64,000 bases of DNA from Lampris incognitus (GCF_029633865.1 NC_079224.1:24174895-24238894), one strand, 5' to 3'; numbered from the stretch's first letter, positions 1 to 10,831 are shown. Numbers and translations are program-made. Notes: generated by a model from the letters alone, not told the origin.

Positions 1-9
1 GTCACGCCT

Positions 10-1142
10 GTGATTCACGCGTGCAGGAACGTACCACTCTCCATCATGGACTCACTAAGAGAGACACTCACAGACTTGCAGAACAGGAAAGTCATAACTC
101 CTGTCAATGAACCTACAGAATGGGTGAACAGTCTTGTTGCCACAAAGAAAAAAAATGGTGCGCTAAGGGTATGTTTGGATCCTTGCAACCTGAATGAGGC
201 AGTCAAGCGTCAACACTACTCCATTCCTACACCGGAAGACGTGCGCAGCAGGCTAACAGGAAAATCCATCTTCTCCATCCTAGATGAAAAGGATGGATAC
301 TGGCAGATAGAGCTAGATGAGCCGTCGTCTAAGCTATGCACCTTCAACACGCCGTGGGGCCGGTTCCGCTTCCTCAGACTCCCATTCGGGATCAAATCGG
401 CCAGCGAAGTGTTTCAACAAAAGAACTGTGAGACCTTCGGCGATATCCCAGGTGTGTACATTATAGCAGACGACAGATCATCGCAGCGTCATCAGAACGG
501 GAACACGATGACATCCTGCAGAAAGTAATGGAGAGAGCCAAGACCACACACGTGAAATTTAACAGGGACAAGATCCAGTTTAAAGTTGATACTGTAAAGT
601 ACATGGGACACGTCATCACGGCAGCAGGACAGAGAGCTGACGACACAAAGATCAAAGCGATTGTCGACATGCCAACCCCGGAAGACAAACAAAGTCTCCA
701 ACGTCTGCTGGGAATGACAAAATTCCTAGCGCAATACATACCAAACGAAGCCTCACTCACGGCACCCCTCAGACAGTTGCTCAAGAAGGATGTAGCGTGG
801 CAATGGTGCCCGCACCACAGCTCAGCGCTAAAGGCACTAAAGACCATCCTCACACAAGCCCCTGTGCTGAGATACTACGATCACAAGCAGCCTCTCACTC
901 TACAAGCAGACTCCTCAAAGGATGGACTGGGAGCCTGTCTGATGCAGGACGACCGCCCAGTGTGCTATGCCTCACGAGCGCTCACCGACACAGAAAAGAG
1001 GTACGCACAGATAGAGAAAGAGTTGCTCGCTATAGTGTTTGCTGCTAAGAGATTCCACCAGTATGTCTACGGCAGACCAGTAACTGTCCAGTATGACTGT
1101 CCAGTCATAAGGCTCTGGAGGTCATCATGCGCAAGCCGCTGA
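10..1142 (+). pseudogene. gypsy reverse transcriptase and RNase H, frameshifted
   Basis: The first frame (10-527) carries the reverse transcriptase fingers and palm: the NGALRVCLDP, FSILDEKDGYWQIELDE and FRFLRLPFGIKSASEVFQ blocks. The active-site loop reads YIIADD, a variant of the usual Y/FxDD box found in several fish gypsy families. The frame is lost just after it. The second frame (528-1142) continues with the RT thumb (KFLAQYIPN) and RNase H (LQADSSKDGLGACLMQ, then YAQIEKELLAIVFA). RNase H loses frame after GRPVTVQ near 1090. Polymerization needs an intact fusion, so no activity is expected. Confidence 0.85.
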
Positions 1143-2659
1143 GCAAAGCACCTGCGCGGCTGCAAGGTATGCTTTTACAACTGCAGAGGTATGATCTGAG
1201 TGTAACATACACACCAGGCAAGCACATGTACATTGCCGACACACTCTCACGCGCTACAGCTAGCAGAGAAGGTGACCATATTGATGAAAACCCTTGTGAT
1301 GAGAGAGTTGTGTATGCCTTGGATGCCACAGATGCCTTGAACGAGGAAACACTCAGCCAATTAAAGAAAGCAACGGCAGCAGATAGCGTGCTGCAAGCTG
1401 TGTGTGAGAAACACAAGAAAGGCTGGCCCATGAAAAAGAAAAGTTTGGACAGAAAACTACACACCTACTGGGCAGTAAAGGACATTATAAGCATGGAAGA
1501 TGACATTGTCTTGGTCGGAGACAAAATCATCATACCCCAGAGCTTCAGGAGCACGATTTTGGGGAAGCTGCATCTTGCACACCAAGGAGTGCAGCGCACA
1601 AAAGCCAGAGCAAGAAAGTCTCTCTACTGGCCTGGCATGGCACGAGATATAGAGGCAATGGTGGAAAAGTGCGTGCAATGCCAGTAGCTACAGCCCAAAC
1701 AGCAGGCTGAGCCACTTATGCCGCATCAGGTCCCAGAACTGCCATGGATGAAAGTTGGAGCTGACATCTTCGAGCTACACGGTCAGTCATACCTGTTGTT
1801 AGTTGATTACCTAACCAAATATCCTGAAGTGCTCAACATATCTGACAAAACAGCATACACAGTAATCCAGAAGATGAAGTCTGTGTTTGCCAGACACGGG
1901 ATTCCTAGGGAGATAGTGAGTGACCATGTCCCATTTGCCAGCTATGAGATGAAGTCATTTGCAGCTTCATGGGAGTTCAAGCTCACACACTCCAGCCCAG
2001 GTTTTCCCTCTTCAAATGGCATGGCTGAGAGAGCCATAAAGACAGTGAAACATGCGCTGAAGAAGGCAATGCAGACCGGCACTGACCCACATCTGGTGCT
2101 GCTGTCACTGAGGAACACACCGGTGACAGGACTGGACGTATCACCTGCACAAATGTTGATGGGGAGAGTTCTACGAAGCACACTTCCGTGCTCCAGTGCT
2201 GTGCTGACACAATCAGTCCCACAGCACATTCACAGCAAGATCCGGAACCTGCAGTTCCGCCAAAAACAACGTTACGACCGGCGTGCAAAGCCCCTGCCAG
2301 TGTTGACCCCAGGAGACACCGTACACATGCAAACACGGCGCGGCTGGGAGCCTGCCGTTGTCATCCGACAGCGAGATGAACCACGGTCCTACACTGTGCA
2401 GACACCGGCTGGGAGGATGCAAAGAAGGAACAGGCGACATCTGAGGAAGATACATCCGAGCCTATTCAGAGACACGGACAGTGAGGAACATTTTGACCCA
2501 GAGGTACAACCCTCACCCTCACAAGCGCCTGTGCCAGTCGACTCACCACCACATGACCTGCCACCACACGACCCTCCTCCGGTGACTACAGGCAGTACAC
2601 CCACATGCTACACAAAGTGCGGCAGAGCAGTTAGGCGCCCTGCTAGATACAATGACTAA
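1127..2659 (+). pseudogene. gypsy integrase with in-frame stop
   Basis: The frame resumes at the end of RNase H (TYTPGKHMYIADTLSRA), continues through a linker and the zinc-binding domain (LHLAHQGVQR and the CVQCQ pair), and is cut by a TAG at 1685-1687. After the stop the same frame holds the integrase core: the first acidic residue in KVGADIFELHG, then IVSDHVPFAS and SSNGMAERAIK with the glutamate. The C-terminal part has the HSKIRNLQFRQKQRYD linker and a proline-rich tail ending at 2659. Integrase inserts the cDNA into chromosomes. The stop separates the zinc-binding domain from the catalytic core. Confidence 0.85.
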
Positions 2660-2999
2660 CCTCAAGGTTCTTTTGTGTGATCATTCAAGTGTTTATTAAG
2701 AAAAAAAAAAGAAAAAAAGAAGGTGAAACAAAGAGTACAAGGTGTGTTTAACCTGAAATGTTGCAAGATTCCTGAATGTTCAAAATGTTTACATGCTAAC
2801 CACCAGAATGTGAAAAGGAAATGGTTTATGTTGTTTAATGAGAGTCATCTGTCATTTAAAAAAAATGCTGTATTAATCATTGAAGTATGCAAGTAGAAAA
2901 GACTTGTTCAGTGTTAATGCCATAGTGTTAATGGTTCGGTAAAGGGTCTACTGTTGAAGCAACTGATGAGTAGGCCACATCTCAGTTGGAAAAGAGGGA
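2660..2999 (+). other. gypsy 3' non-coding region with polypurine stretch
   Basis: No coding signal. An A/G-rich run at 2699-2722 follows the pol stop, and a second purine run at 2986-2999 (ttggaaaagaggga) sits directly before the TG of the LTR, where the plus-strand primer is expected. Confidence 0.5.
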
Positions 3000-3195
3000 T
3001 GTGGTGTATTGGATCGAGCACTCGGTGCTCGATTGTGTTGGACTGTCACCACTACTGAGTTCTGTAATACACTGGTCGAGCCTAGTAGTGTGTGATGTCT
3101 CCGTCAGTAAAGATCAGACTTGTGCCGCATCCTCGTCTCTGTGTACTTATATATATTAGTGATTAAGTTAGTAACCCACGAATAGTAACACTACA
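3000..3195 (+). repeat. probable 3' LTR of the gypsy element
   Basis: The block starts tgtggtg and ends cactaca, a near-perfect short inverted repeat with TG...CA ends. It lies directly after a polypurine run and is about 196 bp long, a normal size for a small fish gypsy LTR. The second LTR is outside the window, so this is inferred from the ends and position only. Confidence 0.5.
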
Positions 3196-3424
3196 ATAGT
3201 GTACATAAGAGAAGCCACAACAACTGTCCGTCTTGCCTGTGTGTGTTCGACTAAAGAAAGGCTAAGCTAACGGAAGATAAGGAGAGTAGCAACACATTCC
3301 CAAAAGCTCCTGCGCCGTAGGTGTCAAAATAGTCCGTCCATAGTGTCCGCCAAACCGACCGGTTCTTTAACTAACTTATTTATCTAATTTATTTAAATCA
3401 CTAACTTAACTTTAAAGGCAGCAC

Positions 3425-3545
3425 AAGAATGTGGTGAGAGAGGACATGCAGGTGGCGGGTGTGACAGAGGAAGGTGCAGAGAACAGGAAGAGATGGAAAC
3501 AGATGATCCGCTTTGGCGACCCCCAACGGAAGCAGCCGAAAGCAG
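3425..3545 (+). mobile_element. RTE-type LINE 3' end fragment
   Basis: The + strand reads VREDMQVAGVTEEGAENRKR followed by WKQMIRFGDP, the last residues of the RTE reverse transcriptase present in fuller copies on the - strand at 38146-42985. It is followed by gaagcagccgaaagcagtag and an AGG-rich tail, as at the 3' ends of those copies. It is a 5'-truncated insertion of about 120 bp. Confidence 0.8.
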
Positions 3546-4049
3546 TAGGAGGAGGAAGAGGAGGAGAAGGAGAGAAATGGCAGACGCCTTGTGTTATATC
3601 GCGTCCGTCCAATTTTGGTTTTGATCTGGATCGAGGTCTGATATGCTATTTTCAGACCAAAAGCGGTGCATGAGGTTTCTGCCGCTGATCCGCTCTGTGT
3701 CTTTGTGTGTGCGTATAGTGTGCGTGCGCACTGTTTTGAGCTTGAGTCTGATTCTGTCGTACTTTTGTATTGCTCAGTGTGTGTATTAGCCGCTCTTAAC
3801 ACATGCAATTGCGGTTGGTTGTGCGTGCGTATACTGGTATATCCACAGTTCCGTAGCACCCCTAATTAATAGACAAGCTCCGCCTGAGCACCCCTAATAA
3901 AAATCCGCTGGCGCCGCCAATGCTTGAAAATGCTGTTGGACAGCATTATATTTTAAACAAATTGCATTTGTGCATTAAGCACATGACCAAAATTGTTATT
4001 AACCAGAAAGTCCCAGTTTTTAAGACTCCATACTTAATAATTTGTAAAC

Positions 4050-4078
4050 TAAATAATAATAATAATAATAATAATAAT
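4050..4078. repeat. (AAT)n microsatellite
   Basis: About nine uninterrupted AAT units. Confidence 0.9.
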
Positions 4079-4305
4079 TACATTTCCTTTTTGAGAACTT
4101 TACACTTATACATTAAATGTGTAAAAATTATTTTTTTACAGAAAGTCAGGCATATCTGGATAACTAGCGTTACTTTTCAATGTTTCTTTTTAAAATCTCC
4201 TTGTAGTTACCTTTAAGGATACAAGTTGAAGTTGAATAACGTTGTACAACGTTGCTGAACGATTGTAGGTAGACGATCGGTATACCCTGGACGATCCGTA
4301 TACCC

Positions 4306-4326
4306 TTAGGGTTAGGGTTAGGGTTT
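4306..4326. repeat. short interstitial telomere-like repeat
   Basis: Three consecutive TTAGGG units plus TTT. It lies about 140 bp before the first supported coding exon of the + strand gene. Confidence 0.8.
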
Positions 4327-4466
4327 CTGTCCTATTGTGTCTTCACGTTATTAATAGCATTACACGACTATTATTATTGTTATTATTAGTATTATACTAT
4401 TAATGTGCCGTTGGCTACTACTACTACTGCTACTACTCTGCCGCCAACGTGACAGTTTAAACACAG

Positions 4467-4792
4467 GCAACAACCATTCAAAGTAAGCTGGAAGGACTCT
4501 TTAACCGACTGACCAATAGAATTGCTTCGTGCTCGGGCAACGGCTCTGGTCTAGGAGCGGTGACAGAAGTAGACGCATTTCGCGCATGCGTTGACCAAAT
4601 CGTGTTTCCGGAACGGATCGGGCAAGGACAGTATCCGCCGAACCGCCTCCGAAAAGAGCCGATGTTATTTGTTGATAGAAAGCAGCTCTCTGCCCGTGTG
4701 GACGAAAAAATGAATTATCCGAATAAGGCTCCCTTTAACAATCCCGGAGCACCTAAAGGAGCGATTTCAGCGTACCAAAATCAAACGGGGAG
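4467..4792 (+). CDS. ZNF326-like gene, first recognised coding exon
   Basis: The frame is open from 4461 to the donor at 4793 (gggag|gtaaca). It reads TIQSKLEGLFNRLTNRIA and continues through RKEPMLFVDRKQLSARVDEK. No ATG in this frame lies between the stop at 4458-4460 and residue 66, and the GTG at 4560 is an unlikely start. An acceptor (aaacacag) ends at 4466 below a pyrimidine-rich stretch, so an upstream exon may supply the start. It ends in phase 2. Confidence 0.6.
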
Positions 4793-5888
4793 GTAACAAT
4801 TTTTTGGCAAGTTTTGGTAATTGCAAATGCGGTGTTGAGACGGTTCATTTGAGAAAGTTTGAGGCCTCCCAACATCGCGAGATTCATCCAGGTCCTAATT
4901 AAGCAGTTGATAGTTAAGTTGAGTAATTCTAAGAAGCGCGTCTGCATCAAAACTGGGTAATACGCGTAAACATCATTTACAGCGGCTTTACATTCAACGG
5001 TGTTAACAGCAGAGAATAACACTTGAGACTAACCCCGCTAAGCTAAACTGGCTAGTTTGATCGAAATCCGTTGTTAAATTGCCCATTGCGACTGTGTCTG
5101 CCAGACCCCAGCCGTGTTTCTAAAATGTCCAGGATCTATCGTGGCACCGCCTTACGATGCTCGGTCATTTTCTGATATTGATATTAATTTTTGATTCACT
5201 CCGTTTGGTCCCCCCCCCCTTTGGGTTAAAGAGTAACCCAAGGCTTCAACGAAAGTGCTCCTTCGTTCACACCAATGAAGGCAAATACAGAATCAAGTAA
5301 TCAGCCATCCGTCACTCCGAATAGACAATTTACAGCACCAGCAGCCCGACGAAGTAAGTATAGCGTCAATCTGATCGTCTTTTCTAGTGTTCGGTTTCAT
5401 TTTATCACTCTTTGATATTTGGGGACCCACCAGAGTTTTCTTTAAGACTCGTTGATCTAAGAGAACCATGGTCACCGCATATTAAAAAACTAGGTTGGGG
5501 CCTCAAGCCCAAAAAGCTTAACCAATCAGGTGAACTGATGTTGCAAATGCATTTACACAAAACATACAGCCCTCATAGCCTCAGCAACCCACCTTAATAA
5601 CAGCATTCATCATTTTATCTGTATTTTAGAAAATTGCCTGGTCTTTCAGTACACCCTGACTTGTCATATTTGCATCTAACCCATGTAATCCACAGCATCA
5701 TCTATTGCCTTTAAATGGAAGTCTTCAGTCACATCATCTGGAGATTCTTGTCTTTCTCAGGATGGTAATTCTCAGGACAGAAAATCCAGCTTTACAGAGA
5801 AGTAAGATGATCGATGATATTTTATAACATAATGCATGTAAATTAGACCAACAGAAAATTATCCTTGATAACATCATCCCGATGTCAT
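4793..5888 (+). other. intron 1, no recognised element
   Basis: Non-coding. A C-run lies at 5210-5219. Nothing else is recognised before the Penelope-derived hairpin. Confidence 0.5.
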
Positions 5889-6012
5889 CACAGAAAGTTG
5901 AATCAGTTCATCGGGACATGTTTATTGAGAGAAACGTTTCTCCCAATAAATGTTGTGTCCAGATGAACTGATTCAACTTTCTGTGATTCGCTTACCTGGA
6001 TTATTGAGCACA
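5885..6012 (-). mobile_element. Penelope-like terminal repeats collapsed to a hairpin
   Basis: Two arms of about 48 bp (5889-5936 and 5937-5986) form a nearly perfect inverted repeat centred on gaaacgtttc. Both arms match the termini of the Penelope-like copies at 9856-10765 and 13925-16910. The adjoining cttacctggattattgagca is shared with those copies. No internal sequence remains. Confidence 0.8.
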
Positions 6013-6138
6013 CATCAAGACATCCTAATGTCAGGTTTCATATGATATTGGCAGAATTTGCTAAAATAAAGCAAAATTTTACATTGGAGATACACGCACA
6101 CACATATTAACACTCAGAATCTATCACTTCTCTCTCAG

Positions 6139-6616
6139 GTTTGAGCTGTATGACCCTTATGATCCGGGATCATCAGACTCTGAGTCAGAGATCCCACAGA
6201 GACAAGGGGGCACCCGTTGCAGGTCCAGCGAGAACTACTTTGGACATAGTGGACGTAAACGTTCCTCCTCTGATATAGGTCCTCAAGACAGCCATCACTG
6301 GGAGTCAGCCTACTCTGGGTCAGGGAACATATCCCATGAGGTACCCCATGAGGGGTGGGATCTTGGTTGTGACACCAGACACCCCAAGAGGCCAAGTCCA
6401 AGGGATAGACTGGCTGAACGAGAGACCTACAGCACCGACACTAAATCCTCTGAAACATCCAGTTATGGCTTCATAAGTAGGCCTCCTGATCAGAAAGGGT
6501 TCGAAAGTCAGGCGTTGCCTGATTCGGTGATGTCTGTGCTCTTTCCAGCATCATCGTACAGAGGACAGCGGACAAATGTGGAAGAAAGAATAACAGCACC
6601 AGAACCAAGAAGAGAG
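6139..6616 (+). CDS. ZNF326-like gene, exon 2 (Ser/Arg-rich)
   Basis: The acceptor tctctcag precedes 6139 and the donor gtatgc follows 6616. The split Arg codon from exon 1 is completed. It encodes FELYDPYDPGSSDSESEIPQ and a Ser/Arg/Pro-rich, probably disordered segment of about 159 residues with basic patches such as GRKRSSS and HPKRPSPRDRLAER that may act in nuclear import or RNA contact. Confidence 0.8.
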
Positions 6617-6689
6617 GTATGCTGATATGTACTAAATAACGCTAGCTGTACACAGTGGCGTTTGGGATGAGTTAGGCTTTGAGTTTGGC

Positions 6690-6975
6690 TCTTGCCGTAA
6701 ATGGACTGCATTTTATTTGGCACTTTTCTCATTTCAAGTCACTCAAAGCGCTTTACAATTAGTTAATGCCTCGTTCACCCATGCACACACACTCACTCAT
6801 ACACTAATGGTGGTGTCAACCATGCAAGGTAACAACCAGCTCATGGAGAGCAGTTTTGGGTTAAGTGTCTTGCTCAGAGACACCTCGACATGTTTGCCAG
6901 GAGGAGCTGAGGTTTGAACCGGTAACCCTCTATTTACCAGATGACCTGCTCTACCTCTGAGCTGCTGCCTCCCCC
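6690..6975 (-). repeat. common teleost dispersed repeat, tRNA-like SINE head on the - strand
   Basis: It starts aaatggactgcattttattt, continues with the conserved caaagcgctttacaattagt and ccaggaggagctgaggtttg blocks, and ends in a tRNA-like region (ccctgag... on the - strand). Repeats of this layout are widespread in fish. Confidence 0.6.
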
Positions 6976-7661
6976 TGTGGTTGAGCTGCGTACAGTTATT
7001 TGGACTTACATGTTGTACATGTGACTTACATGTTATACATAGATGTATCTTGTTGAAAAGAGGCTTTTGTTTCTGTTAATTTTTTGCTACAAATCTTGGA
7101 ACCAATAGTGTCCCGTCTGTCCTCTGCAGATGACTACTACTGCTAAATTATCTCCAGGATTTCAAGTGGGCTACAACTCCCAGTCAGGATATAGTGGAAC
7201 AGGTAAGGTCTTGTCATGCAAACCATCCTCTATAAAATAAAATAAAAAAAATTTGGATTGTGAAATGACTTTTTTTTCCTGTAAATGATGATTATATAGT
7301 GTCACAGAAATTTACATTAAACCACTTGACAAGGTCCCAGGATTTTAAGGGCTTTCTCCAATCAATGCTTTTGTAACATAAAAAAAAAATTCAACCATAC
7401 CTGATAGTAGAACCCCACCTATGAGACAGTGACATATGTTAAGAGCGAATACTGCATGTATTTTACCCCCTCGCATAGTGCACTAATCGTAGCATAACGC
7501 TGCCATAGTCAGAGCTTAAGCTCTAACAGAGGCCTCTAATGCTTAAAAAGAATGCATGTGAAACACTTTGGATAGAAATGTATTCACTAGGCTGTCTGTT
7601 AAATTAAATCCGCAAAAATTAAATGTATACGCTTTTAAGGGTGCATACATTTTGCAATTCC
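6976..7661 (+). other. intronic sequence around exon 3
   Basis: Apart from exon 3 (7130-7202) this is AT-rich intron sequence with no recognised element. Confidence 0.5.
7130..7202 (+). CDS. ZNF326-like gene, exon 3
   Basis: The acceptor cctctgcag ends at 7129 and the donor gtaagg starts at 7203. It encodes MTTTAKLSPGFQVGYNSQSG and a few further residues, phases 0 to 1. It is low-complexity linker sequence. Confidence 0.75.
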
Positions 7662-7830
7662 CCCATCCATCTATCCATCCATTATCCAAACTGCTTGTAC
7701 TGCTCTCAGAGTTGTGGGGATGCTGGAGCCTATCCCAGCAGTCATTGGGCAGCAGGCATGGAGACACCCTGGACAGGCCATCACAGGGCCAACAGACACA
7801 CACATTCACATGCAATTTGCCTGTTCTATG
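7662..7830 (-). mobile_element. SINE fragment (GGCGGCAC-type), 3' part
   Basis: The - strand carries the 3' body (tgtccagggtgtctccatgc, gctgggataggctccagcat) and the ATGGATGG-type tail. It matches the fuller copies at 14630-15003 and 37697-38092. The tRNA-like head is missing. Confidence 0.75.
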
Positions 7831-7851
7831 AAATTCAAAGTTGTTAGAAAT

Positions 7852-8870
7852 TACACTCAATGGCCACTGTATTAGCTTGGACAACTGTCTAGCATGAGAT
7901 AGAAACCCCTTTGGTTTCCAAAACAACCTGAATTCTTTGAGGTATGAATTCAGCTAGGTTCATTTTACAGGGATATTGGACCTTGCTGACTCAATAGCAT
8001 CACACATTTCCTGCAGATTTTTTGGCCACACATTCATATTATTAAGCTCCCATTTCCTGATGGTATTCTAGTGACTCAAGATCTGAGGACTGTGCAGGCC
8101 AGTGGAGTAAACTAAAGGCACTGCCATGTTCCTGGAAGCATACTGAAATTATGTGAGCTCTCTGACATGGTGTATTGTCCTTCTGCAAGCACCCATTTGG
8201 AAAAAGCTAGACTGTGGTCATGAAAGGATACTCCTGGTCAGTGACAAAAGTTAGGTATGCTGTGGCTTTCAAATGAGCTCGTTTGATATTAAGAGGCCTA
8301 ATGTGGGTCAAGAAAACATTCCCCACACCATTACATTAACACTAGCAGTGTGTACCGCTCACTTCAGACAGGATGGATCTATCATCACCCTAAAGAGTGT
8401 CTGTCCAATTGTCCAGTTTTGGTGATCACTGTAGTCTCATCTTCTCATACTTAATGTCAGGAATGGAACTCGGAATGGTCTTCTATTGTTGTGGCCCATC
8501 TTCTTCAATTAGTAGTACATTCAGAACTTCCCTTCGGCATACCGCTGTTGTATTAAGATGTGTTATTTGCGTGCTTGTGGCTTTCCTTCTAACATCTGAC
8601 CTCTCTCAAAGAATTGTCGCCATGAGATTTAGTGCTGACTGGTGCAATGAACAAAACACATCCAATCGCATTAAACTCTGTACTGTAATGCATATCTCAG
8701 TAAACTCAATGTGCCATAATGCATGGAAATTCTAACAGGGCAACTGTATTAGAAATACGGGCGCCACCACAAGGCACCAACAATCACACCATGTTCAAGG
8801 TAGCTTAGATCACTCATCTTGCCAATCCTAACATTTGTTTGAACAGTAATGGAACCTTTAGACCCTGTCT
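7852..8870 (-). mobile_element. degenerate Tc1-like transposon
   Basis: It starts tacactcaatggccactgta, the end of a known fish Tc1 family. The - strand at 8775-8830 encodes a transposase start resembling MSDLSYLEHGVIVGA, the first helix of the DNA-binding domain. Further blocks of that family follow in order through 8100-8750 (transposase middle and C terminus on the - strand). There are many stops and no open frame. The outer end beyond 8870 was not found. Confidence 0.65.
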
Positions 8871-9666
8871 GTGTAATTTATATATCGAGTTGTTGTGATG
8901 CAATTCTCTGTATGGAGGGGCAGGCTGTTTGCTTTGACAGGCAGCTTTCATGAAGTGGCCACAGAGTGTATATTAGATTGTATTGCAGAATGTGTGCATG
9001 CATGGTGGTATTTACTCCTGTTTTTGTATTTGTGTCGGTTTTGGGCTTGCACATTCTTCTGTGCCAAAGATAAAGCTAAACATGAATATCTAAATTGTGA
9101 ATGCTTTCGTAGTTCTAAATTTTAATTGCTACTGTCTGGTTGGACTTTCTTTTCTGATACTGCACATAGATAGTGTTTTACATCGTCTCCATACCAGTTA
9201 AATGTGGAAGAAGAAGGTAAGTAGCAGGGAGTTTGAAGAATATGCAGTTGTTTTGGCTAACAACAGAGTAGACTTAGAGGTTCTAGGTTCATCTGTGCTT
9301 TTCGTACTATTGCTGATGACTTTCTCAACTTGAATTGATCTCTGGGATTTGGCGTGGTGAAACACCAATGCATTTACCAATATCACCGAAGGTGTTATGG
9401 CAGTAGGTCGAACATAATAATCTTCAATATTTTAACTTTAAAGTCTAAAGAATAGAGTTTGAATACTTACCTGGCAGGGGAGATACCATGATCAATAAAA
9501 GACTTTGAAGGCAGAAATTCTGGACCACAAATCCAACATTGCCATGGGTTTAACGTTGATGAGGTTACACTTTTATGTATGAATCATCTGCTGTGTGTAA
9601 TTTTTTCTTCAGGTGGTCCTAAAACTATAATTTTAGTGACTGTAGTGTATAATTTCTGCTTTACAG
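8871..9666 (+). other. intron 3, no recognised element
   Basis: AT-rich, no coding signal and no repeat recognised. Confidence 0.45.
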
Positions 9667-9739
9667 GGGTGGACCAAATCACGCCTTCCTCAGAGGTTTC
9701 AAGAACATGGAACATAAGTCCAAAAAGCAAAATGGAAAA
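9667..9739 (+). CDS. ZNF326-like gene, exon 4
   Basis: The acceptor ctttacag ends at 9666 and the donor gtaggc starts at 9740. It encodes GVDQITPSSEVSRTWNISPK and SKMEK, phases 1 to 2, and joins in frame to the first zinc-finger exon. The donor is weaker than the others. Confidence 0.7.
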
Positions 9740-9855
9740 GTAGGCACTTTGTCTGTTATTAATTTGTCTGTTATTGTATTATTGTATACTGTAACAACGT
9801 TGCCAAGAAAATTTTAAAATATTTTTCTTCAAGACAATGTCATCTAATGTTAAAA

Positions 9856-10765
9856 GAAAGTTAAATTAGTTCATCTGGATACAGTGTTTATTGATAGATA
9901 CGTTTCATCACTCATCTAAGTGACCTCTTCAGTCTCAGTCCCCACCCTTATAAACAATACAGTGGCATAACGACCAACACCAACGACCAGTTTCATATGC
10001 AAATATGGGCGTGACCATTAACTACTACTACTAACTACGATCTGAAACATTTAAGTGTGACAAACATGCAAAAAAATAAGAAATCAGGAAGGGGGCAAAC
10101 ACTTTTTCACACCACTGTAGATGGCCTCTTTGACTCCCCGTTCAAACCAGTGTGTCCTGGCCTGATGTGTTAGCTCTTCTGTGTTGTGCCGTCCTCTTGG
10201 CCCTCATCTGTTTGGTTTCCCTGATGTACAAGTCACAGCAATCCTCCTGGCACTTAACAGCGTACACTATATTGCTCTGTTTGTTCTGGGGGACCTGATC
10301 CTTGGGGTGGACCAACGTCTGGCGCAGCATGTTTTGAGGTTTGAAAACAACTGAGATGCGGTGTTTGGAAAACATGTCTCAACTGTTCCGACACTGCTGC
10401 CACATATGGAATCACCACTGGTTTACGCTTGACAGGTGTTGTCCTTCTGCTCCAGCTGCCTAAGAGTACATCTGTCGCTGTCTTACAATGCTGTGATTGC
10501 AAACATTCCCAAATCCTCTGTGAGTAGTACGCGTGGCCATTGAAACTCTAGTTAATGGTCACACCCATATTTGCACATGAAACTGGCCGTTGGTTTCAGG
10601 CATTATGTAACTGTATTGTTTGTAAGGGTGGGGATACCTGCTGTCAGTTTAGACTGAAGATGTCACTTAGTTGAGTGATGAAATGTATCTGTCAATAAAC
10701 GTGTCAAGATGAACTGATTTAACCTTCTTTTTTTTTCTTACCTGGATTATTGAGCATGCATAAAG
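9856..10765 (-). mobile_element. Penelope-like retroelement, internally deleted
   Basis: Inverted terminal repeats of about 75 bp (gttcatctggatacagtgtt on the left, its counterpart at 10660-10720) flank a remnant that keeps only the end of the coding region, a GIY-YIG endonuclease. The outer end carries cttacctggattattgagca, shared with the two other copies. The reverse transcriptase is deleted. It lies in intron 4 of the AKAP95-type gene. Confidence 0.8.
10142..10375 (-). pseudogene. Penelope GIY-YIG endonuclease remnant
   Basis: The frame reads QNKQSNIVYAVKCQEDCCDL followed by YIRETKQMRAKRTAQHRRAN. In intact Penelope-like elements this is the GIY-YIG endonuclease that nicks the target. The usual YIGETKQ is YIRETKQ here. 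The frame is short and lacks its reverse transcriptase. Confidence 0.8.
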
Positions 10766-10831
10766 TCAGCTAATATTCGGTGTGATTTGTAGTCAGTGGA
10801 ATGGTGTTCTTTAAAGGATAAGTCCCCTTTT

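Larger units (their letters stand above)
1..3195 (+). mobile_element. Ty3/gypsy LTR retrotransposon, 5'-truncated by the window edge
   Basis: The order reverse transcriptase, RNase H, integrase, polypurine stretch, LTR is that of a Ty3/gypsy (Metaviridae) element. The window opens inside pol, so gag, protease and the 5' LTR are not visible. Pol is broken by a frameshift near 470, another near 1090-1125 and a stop at 1685, so this copy is dead. Pol ends at 2659. About 340 bp of non-coding sequence follow, then a purine-rich run at 2986-2999 and a probable LTR. An alternative is that the element ends soon after pol and that the LTR-like block belongs to something else. Confidence 0.85.
3546..4466. 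other. intergenic stretch upstream of the AKAP95-type gene
   Basis: No gene is recognised. It holds an AGG-rich tail (3546-3575), low-complexity GT-rich sequence, an AAT microsatellite and a short telomere-like array. A promoter or a non-coding first exon of the downstream + strand gene may lie here, but no TATA box or CpG-dense block stands out. Confidence 0.4.

Noticed and set aside
3401-3859. A 152-codon - strand frame
   Set aside because: Antisense of the RTE 3' tail and of GT-rich low-complexity sequence.
4403-4486. ATG followed by a leucine run, like a signal peptide
   Set aside because: It comes from a CTA-rich repeat, stops at 4484-4486 and is in a different frame from the coding exon that follows.
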